The position numbers and the translations under genes were made by a program. Of a stretch of DNA of 64,000 nt, positions 40,251-49,647 are shown piece after piece. The stretch lies in assembly GCA_964427415.1 (NCBI GenBank), contig CAYRUH010000006.1:51272-115271 (forward strand). The letters are read 5' to 3'. The first letter of the stretch is position 1. Every line of letters begins with the position of its first letter. The notes beneath the pieces are model-generated. The model saw nothing but the letters and a program-made list of their open reading frames with translations. It was not told the DNA's origin and did no database searches. Origin of the DNA: Lentisalinibacter sp964427415 (GTDB lineage: Bacteria > Pseudomonadota > Gammaproteobacteria > Steroidobacterales > Woeseiaceae).

Positions 40251-42047
40251 ATGGCGGATAACGGCGGCGGTGAAGAAAAAGGGACGACCCTCGCGGCATC
40301 GCTGGACAATTTCGTGCGGGAATACCAGCCCCTCGGCAGCCGGGATGCCGAGAAGCTGGATCGGGAGGTGCGCTCCCTGATCGCCCTGGCGACCCGGGGG
40401 ATGTCGCCGGTGGAGCTCACGCTGGCATATCTGGACTGGCTGGCGCATCTCTCGCTCTCGCCCGGGAAGGTTGTGCTGCTCGCCCAGAGTTTGCTCCGCA
40501 AGTCCGTCCAGCTGGGTATCTATAACGCGAAGGTCATGTTCGGCCGCGGCGGGGAGCCGCCGGCGCTGATCACGGAGCGGCGCATGCAGGGTGAGGCCTG
40601 GCAGCGCTGGCCGTTCAATGTCATGGCCCAGGGTTATCAGCTCAGCCAGGACTGGTGGCGAGAGGCCACCACCGGCGTGGAGGGTGTCGACCGGTCGCGG
40701 GAGCAGCTGGTCGCTTTCATGGCGCAGCAGATCCTGAGCCTGGCCTCGCCGATGAACGTGCCGATCGCCAACCCGGAGGTCATCCAGACGACCGTGGCCG
40801 AACGCGGCCGCAACCTGCTGCGCGGGGTGCGAAACCTGGTCGACGACCAGCGGCGCAGAGCCCGGGGCCGGCCGCCACCAGGGGTCGAGGCCTATCGTCC
40901 CGGCGAGAGCGTGGCGGTGACGCCGGGCAAGGTGATCTATGCGAACCGCCTCATCGAGGTGATTCAGTACACACCCCAGCGCGCGGAGGTTGGCGCCGAG
41001 CCGGTGCTGATCACGCCCGCCTGGATCATGAAGTACTACATCCTGGATCTCTCGCCGAAGAACTCGCTCGTTCGCTACCTGGTGGAGCAGGGCAAGACGG
41101 TATTCATGATCTCCTGGAAGAACCCGACCGAAGCCGACCGGGACCTGGGCATGGACGATTACCTGAACCTGGGCATCATGGCGGCGCTGGACGCGGTGAG
41201 CGCCATCGTGCCGCGGCGCAAGATCCACCTGGTCGGCTACTGCATCGGCGGCACGCTGGCCTATATCGCTGCGGCGAAAATGGCCGGGGACGGCGACGAG
41301 CGCCTGAAGTCATTGACCATCTTTGCCGCCCAGGCGGATTTCACCGAGGCCGGCGAGATCCGGCTGTTTCTCTCCGACAGCATCGTCTCGTTCCTTGACA
41401 GCTTCATGTGGAAGCAGGGCTATCTCGGCGTGGAGAGCATGGGCGGCGCCTTCGCCGCGCTGCGGGTCAGCGATCTCGTCTACGCACCGGCAGTCGACCG
41501 CTACGTGCTCGGCAAGGAGCCGCACATGAACGATCTCATGGCCTGGAACGCCGACGGCACCCGCATGCCGCCGCGCATGCATTCCGAGTACCTCCGTCGG
41601 CTTTACCTGAACAACGACCTGGCCGAGGGCCGCTTCCAGGCAGAGGGCGAGAAGGTGCACCTGGATGCCATCGGCGTGCCGCTGTTCGTCGTGGGCACCG
41701 AGACCGATCACGTGGCACCGTGGCCGTCGGTGTACAAGATCAACCGGCTGACTAACTCGGAGGTGACCTTCCTGCTCACCAGCGGCGGCCACAATGCAGG
41801 TATCATCAGCGGCCCCAGCCACCCGCGGCGCCGCTATCGCCTGCGCACCCGTGCAGCGGGCGAGAGCTATATCGCGCCCGAGCGCTGGCTGGAAGAGACG
41901 CCGCCGGAGCAGGGTTCCTGGTGGCCGGTGTGGGATGCGTGGCTGGACGCGCAGACCACCAGCCGGGTGAAGCCGCCCTCCATGGGTGCGCCGCGCAGGG
42001 GCTACAGAGCGCTGCGCGATGCCCCGGGCGAGTATGTCTTCGGCTGA
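40251..42047 (+). CDS. phaC: Polyhydroxyalkanoate synthase, class I-like
   Basis: 598 residues from an ATG at 40251; a GTG at 40227 in frame is the alternative. It polymerises hydroxyacyl-CoA into PHA on granules. The lipase-like box is GYCIGG with nucleophile Cys331, followed by the Asp in 'VVGTETDHVAPWPSVYKIN' and the His in 'SGGHNAGIISGP'. The N-terminal domain ('WQRWPFNVMAQGYQLSQDWW') and 'AWIMKYYILDLSPKNSLVRY' are typical of class I. No phaE or phaR partner is nearby. The following SDR, 43 bp downstream, is a plausible acetoacetyl-CoA reductase partner. Confidence 0.92.
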   Translation: MADNGGGEEKGTTLAASLDNFVREYQPLGSRDAEKLDREVRSLIALATRGMSPVELTLAYLDWLAHLSLSPGKVVLLAQSLLRKSVQLGIYNAKVMFGRGGEPPALITERRMQGEAWQRWPFNVMAQGYQLSQDWWREATTGVEGVDRSREQLVAFMAQQILSLASPMNVPIANPEVIQTTVAERGRNLLRGVRNLVDDQRRRARGRPPPGVEAYRPGESVAVTPGKVIYANRLIEVIQYTPQRAEVGAEPVLITPAWIMKYYILDLSPKNSLVRYLVEQGKTVFMISWKNPTEADRDLGMDDYLNLGIMAALDAVSAIVPRRKIHLVGYCIGGTLAYIAAAKMAGDGDERLKSLTIFAAQADFTEAGEIRLFLSDSIVSFLDSFMWKQGYLGVESMGGAFAALRVSDLVYAPAVDRYVLGKEPHMNDLMAWNADGTRMPPRMHSEYLRRLYLNNDLAEGRFQAEGEKVHLDAIGVPLFVVGTETDHVAPWPSVYKINRLTNSEVTFLLTSGGHNAGIISGPSHPRRRYRLRTRAAGESYIAPERWLEETPPEQGSWWPVWDAWLDAQTTSRVKPPSMGAPRRGYRALRDAPGEYVFG

Positions 42048-42090
42048 ACGACGAGTCATTCGACAACGACAACGAGGAGCAATCATCCCC

Positions 42091-42855
42091 ATGGATCTCA
42101 AAGACAAGACCATTGCGATCACCGGCGGCGGGCGCGGACTCGGCGCCGCGATGGCACTGCGCCTGGCCTCCCGCGGCACGAAGCTGGCGCTGGTGGATCT
42201 CGACGAGGACGCGCTGAAGTCGACTGCGGCCGAGTGCGAGAAAGCCGGTTCGCCCCAGGTGGCCGTCTACAAGGCCAATGTCGCCGAGGAAGAGCCGGTG
42301 GTCCGGCTGTTCGAGGACGTCGGGAGTGATTTCGGCGCACTGCACGGGCTGGTGAACAACGCAGGCATTACCCGGGACGCACTGACGCTGAAGGTCAAGG
42401 ACGGGGAACTGGTCTCGAAGATGTCGCTGGAGCAGTGGCAGCTGGTCATCGACGTGAACCTGACCGGCGTATTCCTCTGTGGCCGCGAGGCGGCGGCGAA
42501 GATGATCGCCACGGACTCGAAGGGCTGCATCATCAACATCTCCTCCATCTCCCGCGCCGGCAACATGGGCCAGGTAAACTACTCGGCCACCAAGGCCGGC
42601 GTGCAGGCCATGGCCGTGACCTGGGCCAAGGAGTTCGCGCGCTACGGGATACGCGCGGCGTCCATTGCGCCGGGCTTCATCGGCACGGAGATGGTGATGT
42701 CCATGAAGCCGGAGGCCCGCGAGAAGCTGACCAAAGGCATACCGTCCGGCCGGGTCGGCGACCCGGACGAGATCGCCCACGCGGTGCAGTTCATCCTGGA
42801 GAACGACTACGTGAACGGCCGCTGCATAGAGGTGGACGGCGCCCTACGGTTGTAG
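42091..42855 (+). CDS. SDR-family oxidoreductase, FabG/PhaB-like
   Basis: 254 residues with GAGGAG upstream. It is a classical short-chain dehydrogenase: NAD(P)-binding 'AITGGGRGLGAAMALRL', 'LVNNAGITRD', catalytic Ser in 'IINISSISRAGNMGQ' and Tyr/Lys in 'YSATKAGVQAMAVTWAKEF'. Asp in 'ALVDLDEDAL' after beta-2 suggests NAD rather than NADP, unlike most PhaB enzymes. As it follows phaC, a hydroxyacyl-CoA reductase role for PHA monomer supply is inferred. Its TAG stop lies inside a REP sequence (42853-42855). Confidence 0.85.
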   Translation: MDLKDKTIAITGGGRGLGAAMALRLASRGTKLALVDLDEDALKSTAAECEKAGSPQVAVYKANVAEEEPVVRLFEDVGSDFGALHGLVNNAGITRDALTLKVKDGELVSKMSLEQWQLVIDVNLTGVFLCGREAAAKMIATDSKGCIINISSISRAGNMGQVNYSATKAGVQAMAVTWAKEFARYGIRAASIAPGFIGTEMVMSMKPEAREKLTKGIPSGRVGDPDEIAHAVQFILENDYVNGRCIEVDGALRL

Positions 42856-42943
42856 GAGGGGATTTATCCCCGATTCGATATCGGGCGGTAGGAGGGCCTT
42901 CAGGCCCGATCCATCAGACAATCGGGCCTGAAGGCCCTCCTAC
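42852..42943. repeat. Cluster of three REP sequences
   Basis: GTAGGAGGGGATTTATCCCC at 42852, GTAGGAGGGCCTTCAGGCCC at 42888 and, inverted, GGGCCTGAAGGCCCTCCTAC ending at 42943. The first copy supplies the stop codon of the SDR gene. The last two form an inverted pair able to fold into one long hairpin. The ThDP enzyme gene starts 28 bp further on. Confidence 0.85.
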
Positions 42944-42970
42944 ATGTATGAGAAACGCGAGGGGGACGCA

Positions 42971-44755
42971 ATGAACGACAAGCAATCACCGGCGACGAAA
43001 CAGATGATCGGCGGCGAGGTGCTCGCCGCCATGCTGGCCAAGGAAGGCGTCGACACGATCTTCGGCATCGTGGACGGCACCTATCTGGGCTTCTACACCG
43101 CATTCCAGAAGTACGGTATCCGCCTGATCTCGCCGCGGCACGAGTCCACCGCGGCGCATATGGCGGGCGCTTACGCCCGCGCCACTGGCAGGCTCGGTGT
43201 CTGCATGGCCAGCAACGGTCCGGGCGTCGCCAACATCCTGCCCGGCGTGGCGGTGGAGCAGGGCGAGGGCAACCGGGTGCTGCTGATCACGAGCTGCCGG
43301 CGTACCGGTCTCGCTTATCCGGACCGGGGCGGCACGTTCCAGTACTTCGACCAGGTCGGCACGACCGCGCCGATGAGCAAGTGGGCCGAGACGGTGGCAT
43401 CCCCCGAGCGTCTGCCGGAACTGGCCCGTGAGGCGTTCCGCATGTCCTGGATGGGGCGTCCCGGCGTCGTTCACCTGGATGTACCCGAAAACCTGATGAA
43501 CGGGCCGGCGGAGTATCCTGCCGACTTTCTGCGCGAGCCGGCCGGCTACCGGCCGGTGACGCCGCTGGCGGTCGATCCCGAACAAGTGCGTGCGGCCGCG
43601 AACATGCTGCGCGAAGCACAGCTGCCGATGCTCCACGGCGGAACCGGCATCGTGCATGCCGATGCTGCGGAAGATCTGCAGGCCGTAGCCGATCTGCTGC
43701 AGTCGCCCGTGACGGTCAGCTGGGGCGCCCGCGGCGCGCTGGACGAAGCCAGCCCGCTGGCTATCCCCAACAGTACCCTGGACGTGGCCCGGGAGGCCCG
43801 CGGCCGCAGCGACCTGTTCCTGATCCTGGGCTCCCGGGTCGGCGAGACCGATTGGTGGGGCCGAGGCCGCTTCTGGGGCGGCTCGGACCCCGAGGTGGCC
43901 AAGCGCACCATCCAGGTGGACATCGATCCGGACATCATCGGCCGTAACCGCCCCGTGGACCTGGGTATCGTCGGCGACGTGAAGGTGTTCCTGCAGGCGC
44001 TGCGCGAGGAACTGGAGCGCGAGCCGGTGGCCGATGCGCTCATCACGGCGCGCGGCAAGGCCATCGCGGAACTCGCCGAAGCGCGCGCGAAGGTCCGTGC
44101 CGGGCTGGACGCTGTGCTCGCCTCGGACAAGTCGCCCATGCATCCGGCCCACGTGCCGGCCAAGGCGCGCGAGGTCTTCGGTGACGACGGCATGCTGGTA
44201 ATCGACGGCGGCAACACGGCGGTATGGTGCGCGCACTACTACCGCAACGCCAGGCCGGATGCCGTCTACTCCACGTTCAAGTTCGGCATGCTGGGCGCGG
44301 GCGTCGGCCAGGCGCTTGGCGTTAAGACCGCCTGCCCGGATCGTCCGGTGGTCTGCATCATCGGCGACGGCGCCATGGCCATGCACCTGCAGGAGGTGGA
44401 GACCGCGGTGCGGGAGAAGCTGCCGCTGGTGTACGTGGTCCTCTGCGACAAGCAGTGGGGCATGGTGAAGCTGACCCAGACGGTGGGCATCGGCCAGCTG
44501 CGCCAGGCGATGGGCATCGACGCCGATTCCACCATCAACACGGACTTCGAAGAGACGCGATTCGACGAGGTCGCGAAAGCCATGGGCGCCATCGGCGAAC
44601 GCGTGGCCGACCCGGCGGAGCTGGAGGGCGTGCTCAGAAGTACGATGGAGTCCGGACGGCCGGCCGTGATCCACGTGGACGTGGACCCGATGGCCCACCT
44701 GATGGCGCCGGGGCTGACCGAGTTCAAGGAGATGCACGGGGAGCCGGTGGGCTGA
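42971..44755 (+). CDS. Thiamine-diphosphate-dependent enzyme, acetolactate-synthase family
   Basis: 594 residues from an ATG at 42971 with GAGGGGG upstream. The three-domain fold is present: N-terminal PYR domain with the activating Glu in 'ISPRHESTAAHMAGAYARAT', a central Rossmann domain ('LFLILGSRVGETDWWGRGRF') and a C-terminal PP domain with the ThDP motif GDGAMAMHLQE. The motif ends LCDKQWGM, with Asp where Asn is usual. Members decarboxylate or ligate 2-oxo acids, oxalyl-CoA or 2-hydroxyacyl-CoA; nothing here fixes the substrate. A catabolic rather than biosynthetic role is likely because no ilvN-type small subunit is adjacent. The transporter gene follows after 17 bp. Confidence 0.8.
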   Translation: MNDKQSPATKQMIGGEVLAAMLAKEGVDTIFGIVDGTYLGFYTAFQKYGIRLISPRHESTAAHMAGAYARATGRLGVCMASNGPGVANILPGVAVEQGEGNRVLLITSCRRTGLAYPDRGGTFQYFDQVGTTAPMSKWAETVASPERLPELAREAFRMSWMGRPGVVHLDVPENLMNGPAEYPADFLREPAGYRPVTPLAVDPEQVRAAANMLREAQLPMLHGGTGIVHADAAEDLQAVADLLQSPVTVSWGARGALDEASPLAIPNSTLDVAREARGRSDLFLILGSRVGETDWWGRGRFWGGSDPEVAKRTIQVDIDPDIIGRNRPVDLGIVGDVKVFLQALREELEREPVADALITARGKAIAELAEARAKVRAGLDAVLASDKSPMHPAHVPAKAREVFGDDGMLVIDGGNTAVWCAHYYRNARPDAVYSTFKFGMLGAGVGQALGVKTACPDRPVVCIIGDGAMAMHLQEVETAVREKLPLVYVVLCDKQWGMVKLTQTVGIGQLRQAMGIDADSTINTDFEETRFDEVAKAMGAIGERVADPAELEGVLRSTMESGRPAVIHVDVDPMAHLMAPGLTEFKEMHGEPVG

Positions 44756-44772
44756 GCGGCTGAGCCGCACGC

Positions 44773-45714
44773 GTGGATCCCGCCCTCGACGCTATCAGGC
44801 TGGACTTCCAGCCGGCCAGTCTGCTCGCGCTCAACATCATCCTGGCGCTGCTCATGTTCGGCGTGGCGCTGGACCTGCGCCTGTCGGATTTCCGGGCGGT
44901 GGCGAAGGCGCCCCGTGGCCCGCTCGTGGGCATCGCCACCCAGCTATTGCTGCTGCCGCCGGCCACCTTCCTGTTGGTGCAACTCATCGATCCCATCCCC
45001 AGCGTGGCGCTGGGCATGATACTGATCGCGGCCTGCCCGGGCGGCAACGTCTCCAACTTCCTGGTCTGGCTCGCAAAGGGCAACGCGGCGCTCTCGGTCA
45101 GCATGACGGCGGTGACCAGCACGGCGGCCATGTTCATGACGCCGTTCAATCTGACCTTCTGGGCCGCACTGGACCCGGATACCCGCAGGCTGCTCGCGGA
45201 CATCGCCGTGGACCCGGTGCTCATGGTGGTCACCATCGTGCTGATCCTGGCGCTGCCGCTGCTCGCCGGCATGTGGGTCGGCTCCCGCTACCCTGCGTTC
45301 GCCGCGCGCATGCGGCGTCCGCTGCGGGTGGCGGGCGGTCTGTTTTTCCTCGGCTTCATCGTGCTGGCGTTCTGGCGCGACCGCGAGTACCTCACTCTCG
45401 CTATACTGCCGGTGCTGGGGATCGTGGCGGCCCACAATGCGCTGGCCCTGGGGCTCGGCTACGCGGCCGGCCGGCTCACCCGTCTCTCGGCCCGTGATCG
45501 TCGCGCGGTGACCATCGAGGTGGGCATCCAGAACAGCGGCCTGGGGCTGGCGCTGATCTTTACCTTCTTCGCGGGGCTGGGCGGCATGGCCATTGTGGCC
45601 GCCTGGTGGGGCAGCTGGCACATCATCGGCGGGCTGACGCTTGCCGCCCTCTGGTCACGTCGCGGTACTGGTGACGATCCGCGCGACGGGCCCGGCCGGT
45701 CAGGGCCCGACTGA
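44773..45714 (+). CDS. BASS-family sodium-dependent transporter
   Basis: 313 residues from a GTG at 44773. Eight to ten hydrophobic segments are visible. The family signature is in 'GMILIAACPGGNVSNFLVWL' (CPGGxxSN), then 'AALSVSMTAVTSTAAMFMTP', and a C-terminal 'VEIGVQNSGLGLALIFTFFA', both typical of bile-acid:sodium symporters. Bacterial members carry bile acids, pantoate, pyruvate or other organic acids. Here it could import an organic acid, with the upstream ThDP enzyme as its catabolic partner (inference). The fusion gene follows after 18 bp, so one operon is likely. Confidence 0.85.
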   Translation: MDPALDAIRLDFQPASLLALNIILALLMFGVALDLRLSDFRAVAKAPRGPLVGIATQLLLLPPATFLLVQLIDPIPSVALGMILIAACPGGNVSNFLVWLAKGNAALSVSMTAVTSTAAMFMTPFNLTFWAALDPDTRRLLADIAVDPVLMVVTIVLILALPLLAGMWVGSRYPAFAARMRRPLRVAGGLFFLGFIVLAFWRDREYLTLAILPVLGIVAAHNALALGLGYAAGRLTRLSARDRRAVTIEVGIQNSGLGLALIFTFFAGLGGMAIVAAWWGSWHIIGGLTLAALWSRRGTGDDPRDGPGRSGPD

Positions 45715-45732
45715 CAGACACGGGAGGAATCC

Positions 45733-47496
45733 ATGCCGAGGAACATATTCGTGACCGGCGCGGCCGGCTACATCGGCGGACTTACCGTCGCCGAGCTGGC
45801 CGGGCGCGACGACGCGGGCACGGTCGTCGCTTACGACATCCGCGAGGCGGAGGCGCCGGCGGGTGTGGTGACCGTCAGCGGCGATATCGCCAGCGAGGAC
45901 ATCGGGCCCCTGCTCGAGCAGCATGCCATCGACAGCGTCATCCACCTGGCCAGCATCCTGAAGCCGCCGCCGGACGCGCCGCCGGACCTTGCCCACCGGG
46001 TGGACGTCATCGGCACCCGCCGGCTGCTGGAGGCCTGCGTGGAGGCCGGCGTCGGGCGTTTCGTGGTCACCACCAGCGGGGCGGCTTACGGCTACAGCCC
46101 CGACAATCCCCGCTGGATGACCGAGGAGGCGCCCGCCCGCGGCCACCCGGCCTTCGAGTACAGCCGTAACAAGAGCGAGGTGGAGCGCATACTGGCCAAG
46201 TACCGGGTCACGCATCCGGCACTCGCCCAGGTGCTGCTGCGCCCCGGCACGGTCATCGGCAAGGGCACCAGCAGTCCGGTCACGGAGATCTTCGAGGGGC
46301 CGGTGATTCCAGGCATCCTGGGCACGGACGCGCCGTTCGTGTTCGTCTGGGACCGGGATCTGGTAACCATACTCGTGCAGGCGGCCCTCGGCGACCAGAC
46401 CGGCGTGTACAACGTCGCCGGCGACGGCGCGCTGACCGCGAAGGCGATCGCGAAAGCACTGCACAAGCCCTACGTGCCCGTGCCGGCCGGCCTGCTGGCT
46501 GCCGGGCTCTGGCTCGCGAAGCGACTGGGCAAGACCGTCAACGGTGCGGAGACGGTGGACTTCCTGCGTTATCGGCCGGTCCTTTCCAACGAGCGGCTGA
46601 AAAGCGGGTTCGGCTACACGCCCGTTTCCTCGGCGGCTGCATTCCGCATCTGGCTCGAGGATCGCGATGAGCCCGCCGACGAGAGCCTGGCCGGTGACGC
46701 GGATTATCGCCCGGTGGTCGCCATCACCGGCGGCGCCGGTGGCATCGGCCGTGCGCTGGCCCGGCGCTGGACGCTGGAGGGCGCGCGCATCGCGCTCCTG
46801 GACTTCGAGCCCGAACCGCTCGAGCAGGCCGCCGAGGGGCTCCGCGTGACGGGTGCGGATGTCATGGCCGTCGAGTGCGACGTGACCGACTATGCGGCCT
46901 GCCAGCGCGCCGTCCGGGACGTGGTGGGCCGCTACGGGCGTCTCGACGTATTGATGAACAACGCCGGCACGGTGCATCGCAGCCTGTTCGAGGAGACCGA
47001 GCTCGACGTCTACCGCAAGGTGATGGAGGTGAACTTCTTCGGCAGCGTGAACTGCACCAAGGCGGCGCTGGAACACCTGAAATCGACGCGGGGGCTGATC
47101 GTCGTCACCAGCAGCATCGCGGGCATCGCACCGCTGTACGGCCGTACCGGGTACGCGGCGAGCAAGCATGCGCTGCACGGCTTCTTCGAATCGCTGCGCT
47201 GCGAGGTTGCCGCGAACGGCGTGCGGGTGATGATGGCCTGCCCGAACTTCGTGCGCAGTCCGTTCGAGCAGCGGGCCATGGGCGGCGACGGCGAACCGGC
47301 CGGTACCAAACGCACGATGATCGGTCGGCTGGCCGAGCCGGACGACGTGGCGGATGCCATCGTCCGCGGCGCGAAGAAGGGCAGGCACATCGTCGTTCTC
47401 AGCTTCCTGGGTCGTCTGTCCTACTACATGGCCAGACTCACACCGCGCCTCTACGCCCGCGGCATGACCCGCCGCCTGCGCGAAAAGAAAGGGTAG
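45733..47496 (+). CDS. Fusion of extended SDR (epimerase type) and classical SDR
   Basis: 587 residues in one frame. Residues 1-310 are an NAD-dependent epimerase-type extended SDR: 'NIFVTGAAGYIGGLTVAELA', Ser in 'VVTTSGAAYGYSP' and Tyr/Lys in 'FEYSRNKSEVERILAKY'. Residues 330-587 are a classical SDR: 'AITGGAGGIGRALARRWTLE', 'VLMNNAGTVHRSLFEET', Ser in 'IVVTSSIAGIAPL', Tyr/Lys in 'YAASKHALHGFFESLRCEVA', and a basic tail ('YARGMTRRLREKKG'). Both active sites look intact. Its two halves could carry out consecutive redox steps on one substrate, perhaps a sterol-like or hydroxyacyl compound (inference). Its TAG stop is within a REP sequence. Confidence 0.85.
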   Translation: MPRNIFVTGAAGYIGGLTVAELAGRDDAGTVVAYDIREAEAPAGVVTVSGDIASEDIGPLLEQHAIDSVIHLASILKPPPDAPPDLAHRVDVIGTRRLLEACVEAGVGRFVVTTSGAAYGYSPDNPRWMTEEAPARGHPAFEYSRNKSEVERILAKYRVTHPALAQVLLRPGTVIGKGTSSPVTEIFEGPVIPGILGTDAPFVFVWDRDLVTILVQAALGDQTGVYNVAGDGALTAKAIAKALHKPYVPVPAGLLAAGLWLAKRLGKTVNGAETVDFLRYRPVLSNERLKSGFGYTPVSSAAAFRIWLEDRDEPADESLAGDADYRPVVAITGGAGGIGRALARRWTLEGARIALLDFEPEPLEQAAEGLRVTGADVMAVECDVTDYAACQRAVRDVVGRYGRLDVLMNNAGTVHRSLFEETELDVYRKVMEVNFFGSVNCTKAALEHLKSTRGLIVVTSSIAGIAPLYGRTGYAASKHALHGFFESLRCEVAANGVRVMMACPNFVRSPFEQRAMGGDGEPAGTKRTMIGRLAEPDDVADAIVRGAKKGRHIVVLSFLGRLSYYMARLTPRLYARGMTRRLREKKG

Positions 47497-47516
47497 GAGG
47501 GGCTTCAGCCCCGATC
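47493..47516 (+). repeat. REP palindrome supplying the stop of the SDR fusion
   Basis: GTAGGAGGGGCTTCAGCCCC followed by GATC. The TAG of GTAG (47494-47496) is the stop codon of the upstream gene. The 147 bp that follow up to 47663 show nothing else I recognise. Confidence 0.8.
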
Positions 47517-47663
47517 CTTGGCCGCCCGCTCCCGCGCCGCGGCCGGGCACGGTCTCCTCTGGCGGGCGGGTCGCTTATCGCAACCTCCCGTCAACGGAAA
47601 CCGCGGCTGAAAAGCGGCGCTGCCGGCTGGACCGTGCTGGCGCAATGCAGACATCGAAGGGGA

Positions 47664-48290
47664 CTAACGGCGCTGCAGCGTCATTTCCATGGTCTTGACT
47701 TCCTGCCCGCCACGAATTTCATACATTTTCATCATTTCGCGCCCGGCTTTGTCCTGCCAGGAGACCGACCGCGACTGGATACTCTCGCCGCTCATCGGGT
47801 CGGTAAAACTACCGTCGAAGGTGAATTTCCCTGTATCGGGATCGTAATGCCCGTTGAATAACATCAGGCCGGTGGACATGTTGTCTGTCCATGTCGACCA
47901 GTACTTTTCGTTGACGTTGTCGTAGCCGGTTCGGCCATGCCCGATGAACGGCTGGCCCATCATCTCGCCCTGCCATTCTTCGACCAGCACGCGACCACCG
48001 AGGCTCATCGACCTGGAAACCGTCGACTCGCTGACGCTGGGCTCGCCGCCGGGTTCCATCCACATCGTTACCGTGGCCTTCCAGTCACCGACCGCCTCGG
48101 CCAGGCGCTCGTGTTCCGGTCCCGGCGTCATGGCCTCCGTCCAGGCTTCCATCATCGCCGCCTGCTCGGGAGACATGCCTTCGCCGGCCTCTTCGCCCTG
48201 TTGCGCCATCACCAGGGCGGGAAAAATCATCATGATGATCGCCACCGCGAGAGGGCGGACATTGCTATTGTTGTTCATGCTGTTATTCAC
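47664..48290 (-). CDS. Exported DUF1579 protein
   Basis: 208 residues from a GTG at 48290 with GGAGG five bases upstream; an ATG at 48278 is a weaker alternative. A signal peptide covers about residues 1-29 ('VRPLAVAIIMMIFPALVMAQ'). The mature part has a Met/Glu-rich start and then the DUF1579 core: 'HERLAEAVGDWKATVTMWME', 'VLVEEWQGEMMGQPFIGHGR', 'GYDNVNEKYWSTWTDNMSTG' and 'PDTGKFTFDGSFTDPMSG', a lipocalin-like beta domain. The family has no proven function. It is convergent with the SDR fusion and divergent from the GH17-like lipoprotein. Confidence 0.8.
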   Translation of the reverse strand: MNNSMNNNSNVRPLAVAIIMMIFPALVMAQQGEEAGEGMSPEQAAMMEAWTEAMTPGPEHERLAEAVGDWKATVTMWMEPGGEPSVSESTVSRSMSLGGRVLVEEWQGEMMGQPFIGHGRTGYDNVNEKYWSTWTDNMSTGLMLFNGHYDPDTGKFTFDGSFTDPMSGESIQSRSVSWQDKAGREMMKMYEIRGGQEVKTMEMTLQRR

Positions 48291-48493
48291 GGGGACCTCC
48301 TGGTCACTTGGAATCGGGGCAGGGCCCTTTCCGTCATTCTCGGTTGTCGCGTTAGCGGGCGTCGATACGCGGATTGTCGGCCCGGAGACCCGCGAGGCGG
48401 CTTCATGGTGAAGCATTGCAATGTCGGTGCGACCGATGCAGCACTTGTATAATAGCTTATTCAGCAACACGAGAATAACAAGGGACTGGCTCC

Positions 48494-49504
48494 ATGAAAT
48501 ATCGGAATTCCTGGGTACTGGCTGCGTCGGCTCTCGCGCTGACAGCTTGCGGGCCGTCGACGCCGGACACGGGCATCGACGTCGCGCAGAGTAACGCTGT
48601 GACCAAACGCCCGTTCGAGCCGATGCTCGACGGCAAGTGGATCGGCAACGGTATCTCGTATGGCGCGTACCGCGATGGCGAAGCGCCGGGGGGCGCGCTG
48701 ACGTCGAAAGAGCACATACTCGAAGACCTGAAGATTCTCGGGCAACGATGGAACCTGATCCGCCTCTACGGCGCGGACGAGCAATCGCTGAATATCCTCG
48801 AGGTGATCGAGGAGCACAGTCTGCCGATCCGGGTCATGCAAGGCATCTGGCTCGATGCGCACAAGACCGAGGAAGAGAATGACGAGCAGGTCCGGCGAGC
48901 GATCGAATACGCCAATCGCTTCAGCGACATCATCATCGCGGTCAACATCGGCAACGAGATATTCGTAGACTGGTCATACCACCGGATCGATGACATGGAC
49001 GGTGTCATCGAGAAAATCAGGCAGGTGCGTGCGGGCATCCCTCAGCCGGTAACAGTGGCAGACGACTACAATTTCTGGAACAAGCCCGAGGCGCTGCGCG
49101 TCGCCGATGAACTGGACTTCATCTGCCTGCACGCTTACGCGTTCTGGAATGACAAGACGCTGGACGTCGCGATGGAATGGACCGAGTCGATCTACCGCGA
49201 CATAGCGAGCCGTCATCCCGATCACGAGATCGCCTACTGCGAAACCGGCTGGCCGACGAGCCGGATCTACGACGACGGCAGCCACGAAGGCGGTCTGATC
49301 GGTAAAGCGGGCGAGCTCGAGCAGGAGGTTTTCTTCAACCAGTACGATCCGTGGGTGGACCGCAATAAGGTGGTCTCTTTCTACTTCACGTCATTCGACG
49401 AAAAGTGGAAAGGCGGGTTCGACGGGGACAACCCGATGGATAAGGCGGAGAAGCACTGGGGGCTGTACTACAGCGACCGGACGCCGAAGCAGGTGCTGCA
49501 GTAG
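48494..49504 (+). CDS. GH17-like glycoside hydrolase lipoprotein
   Basis: 336 residues. The signal peptide ends LALTAC at Cys19, a lipobox, so it is lipid-anchored. The rest is a TIM-barrel of the GH17 type: 'NGISYGAYRDGEAPG', 'WNLIRLYGADEQSLNILEVI', the acid/base Glu155 in 'IIAVNIGNEIFVDW' and the nucleophile Glu250 in 'EIAYCETGWPTSR', where GH17 enzymes have ETGWP. GH17 members cleave or transfer beta-1,3-glucan. Here the likely substrate is an exogenous glucan such as laminarin, or a periplasmic glucan (inference). It stands alone between divergent and convergent neighbours. Confidence 0.85.
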   Translation: MKYRNSWVLAASALALTACGPSTPDTGIDVAQSNAVTKRPFEPMLDGKWIGNGISYGAYRDGEAPGGALTSKEHILEDLKILGQRWNLIRLYGADEQSLNILEVIEEHSLPIRVMQGIWLDAHKTEEENDEQVRRAIEYANRFSDIIIAVNIGNEIFVDWSYHRIDDMDGVIEKIRQVRAGIPQPVTVADDYNFWNKPEALRVADELDFICLHAYAFWNDKTLDVAMEWTESIYRDIASRHPDHEIAYCETGWPTSRIYDDGSHEGGLIGKAGELEQEVFFNQYDPWVDRNKVVSFYFTSFDEKWKGGFDGDNPMDKAEKHWGLYYSDRTPKQVLQ

Positions 49505-49618
49505 CCGGGAGGTCGACCCAGCCGCGTTATTCGTGCCCGCTGCGCCGTGTTCCCGGTGCGATCGATATTGCGGCAAACCGGAAAGGCTCAGCTTTTTCGA
49601 CGGGAGTTGGGGGCGTTG

Positions 49619-49641
49619 GTCGGGCCTGAAGGCCCTCCTAC
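49619..49641 (-). repeat. REP palindrome
   Basis: Reverse-strand GTAGGAGGGCCTTCAGGCCC followed by GAC. It lies six bp after the NhaC-type gene stop, between that gene and the convergent GH17-like gene, and could act as terminator. The rest of 49505-49647 is unassigned. Confidence 0.8.
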
Positions 49642-49647
49642 ACGGGA

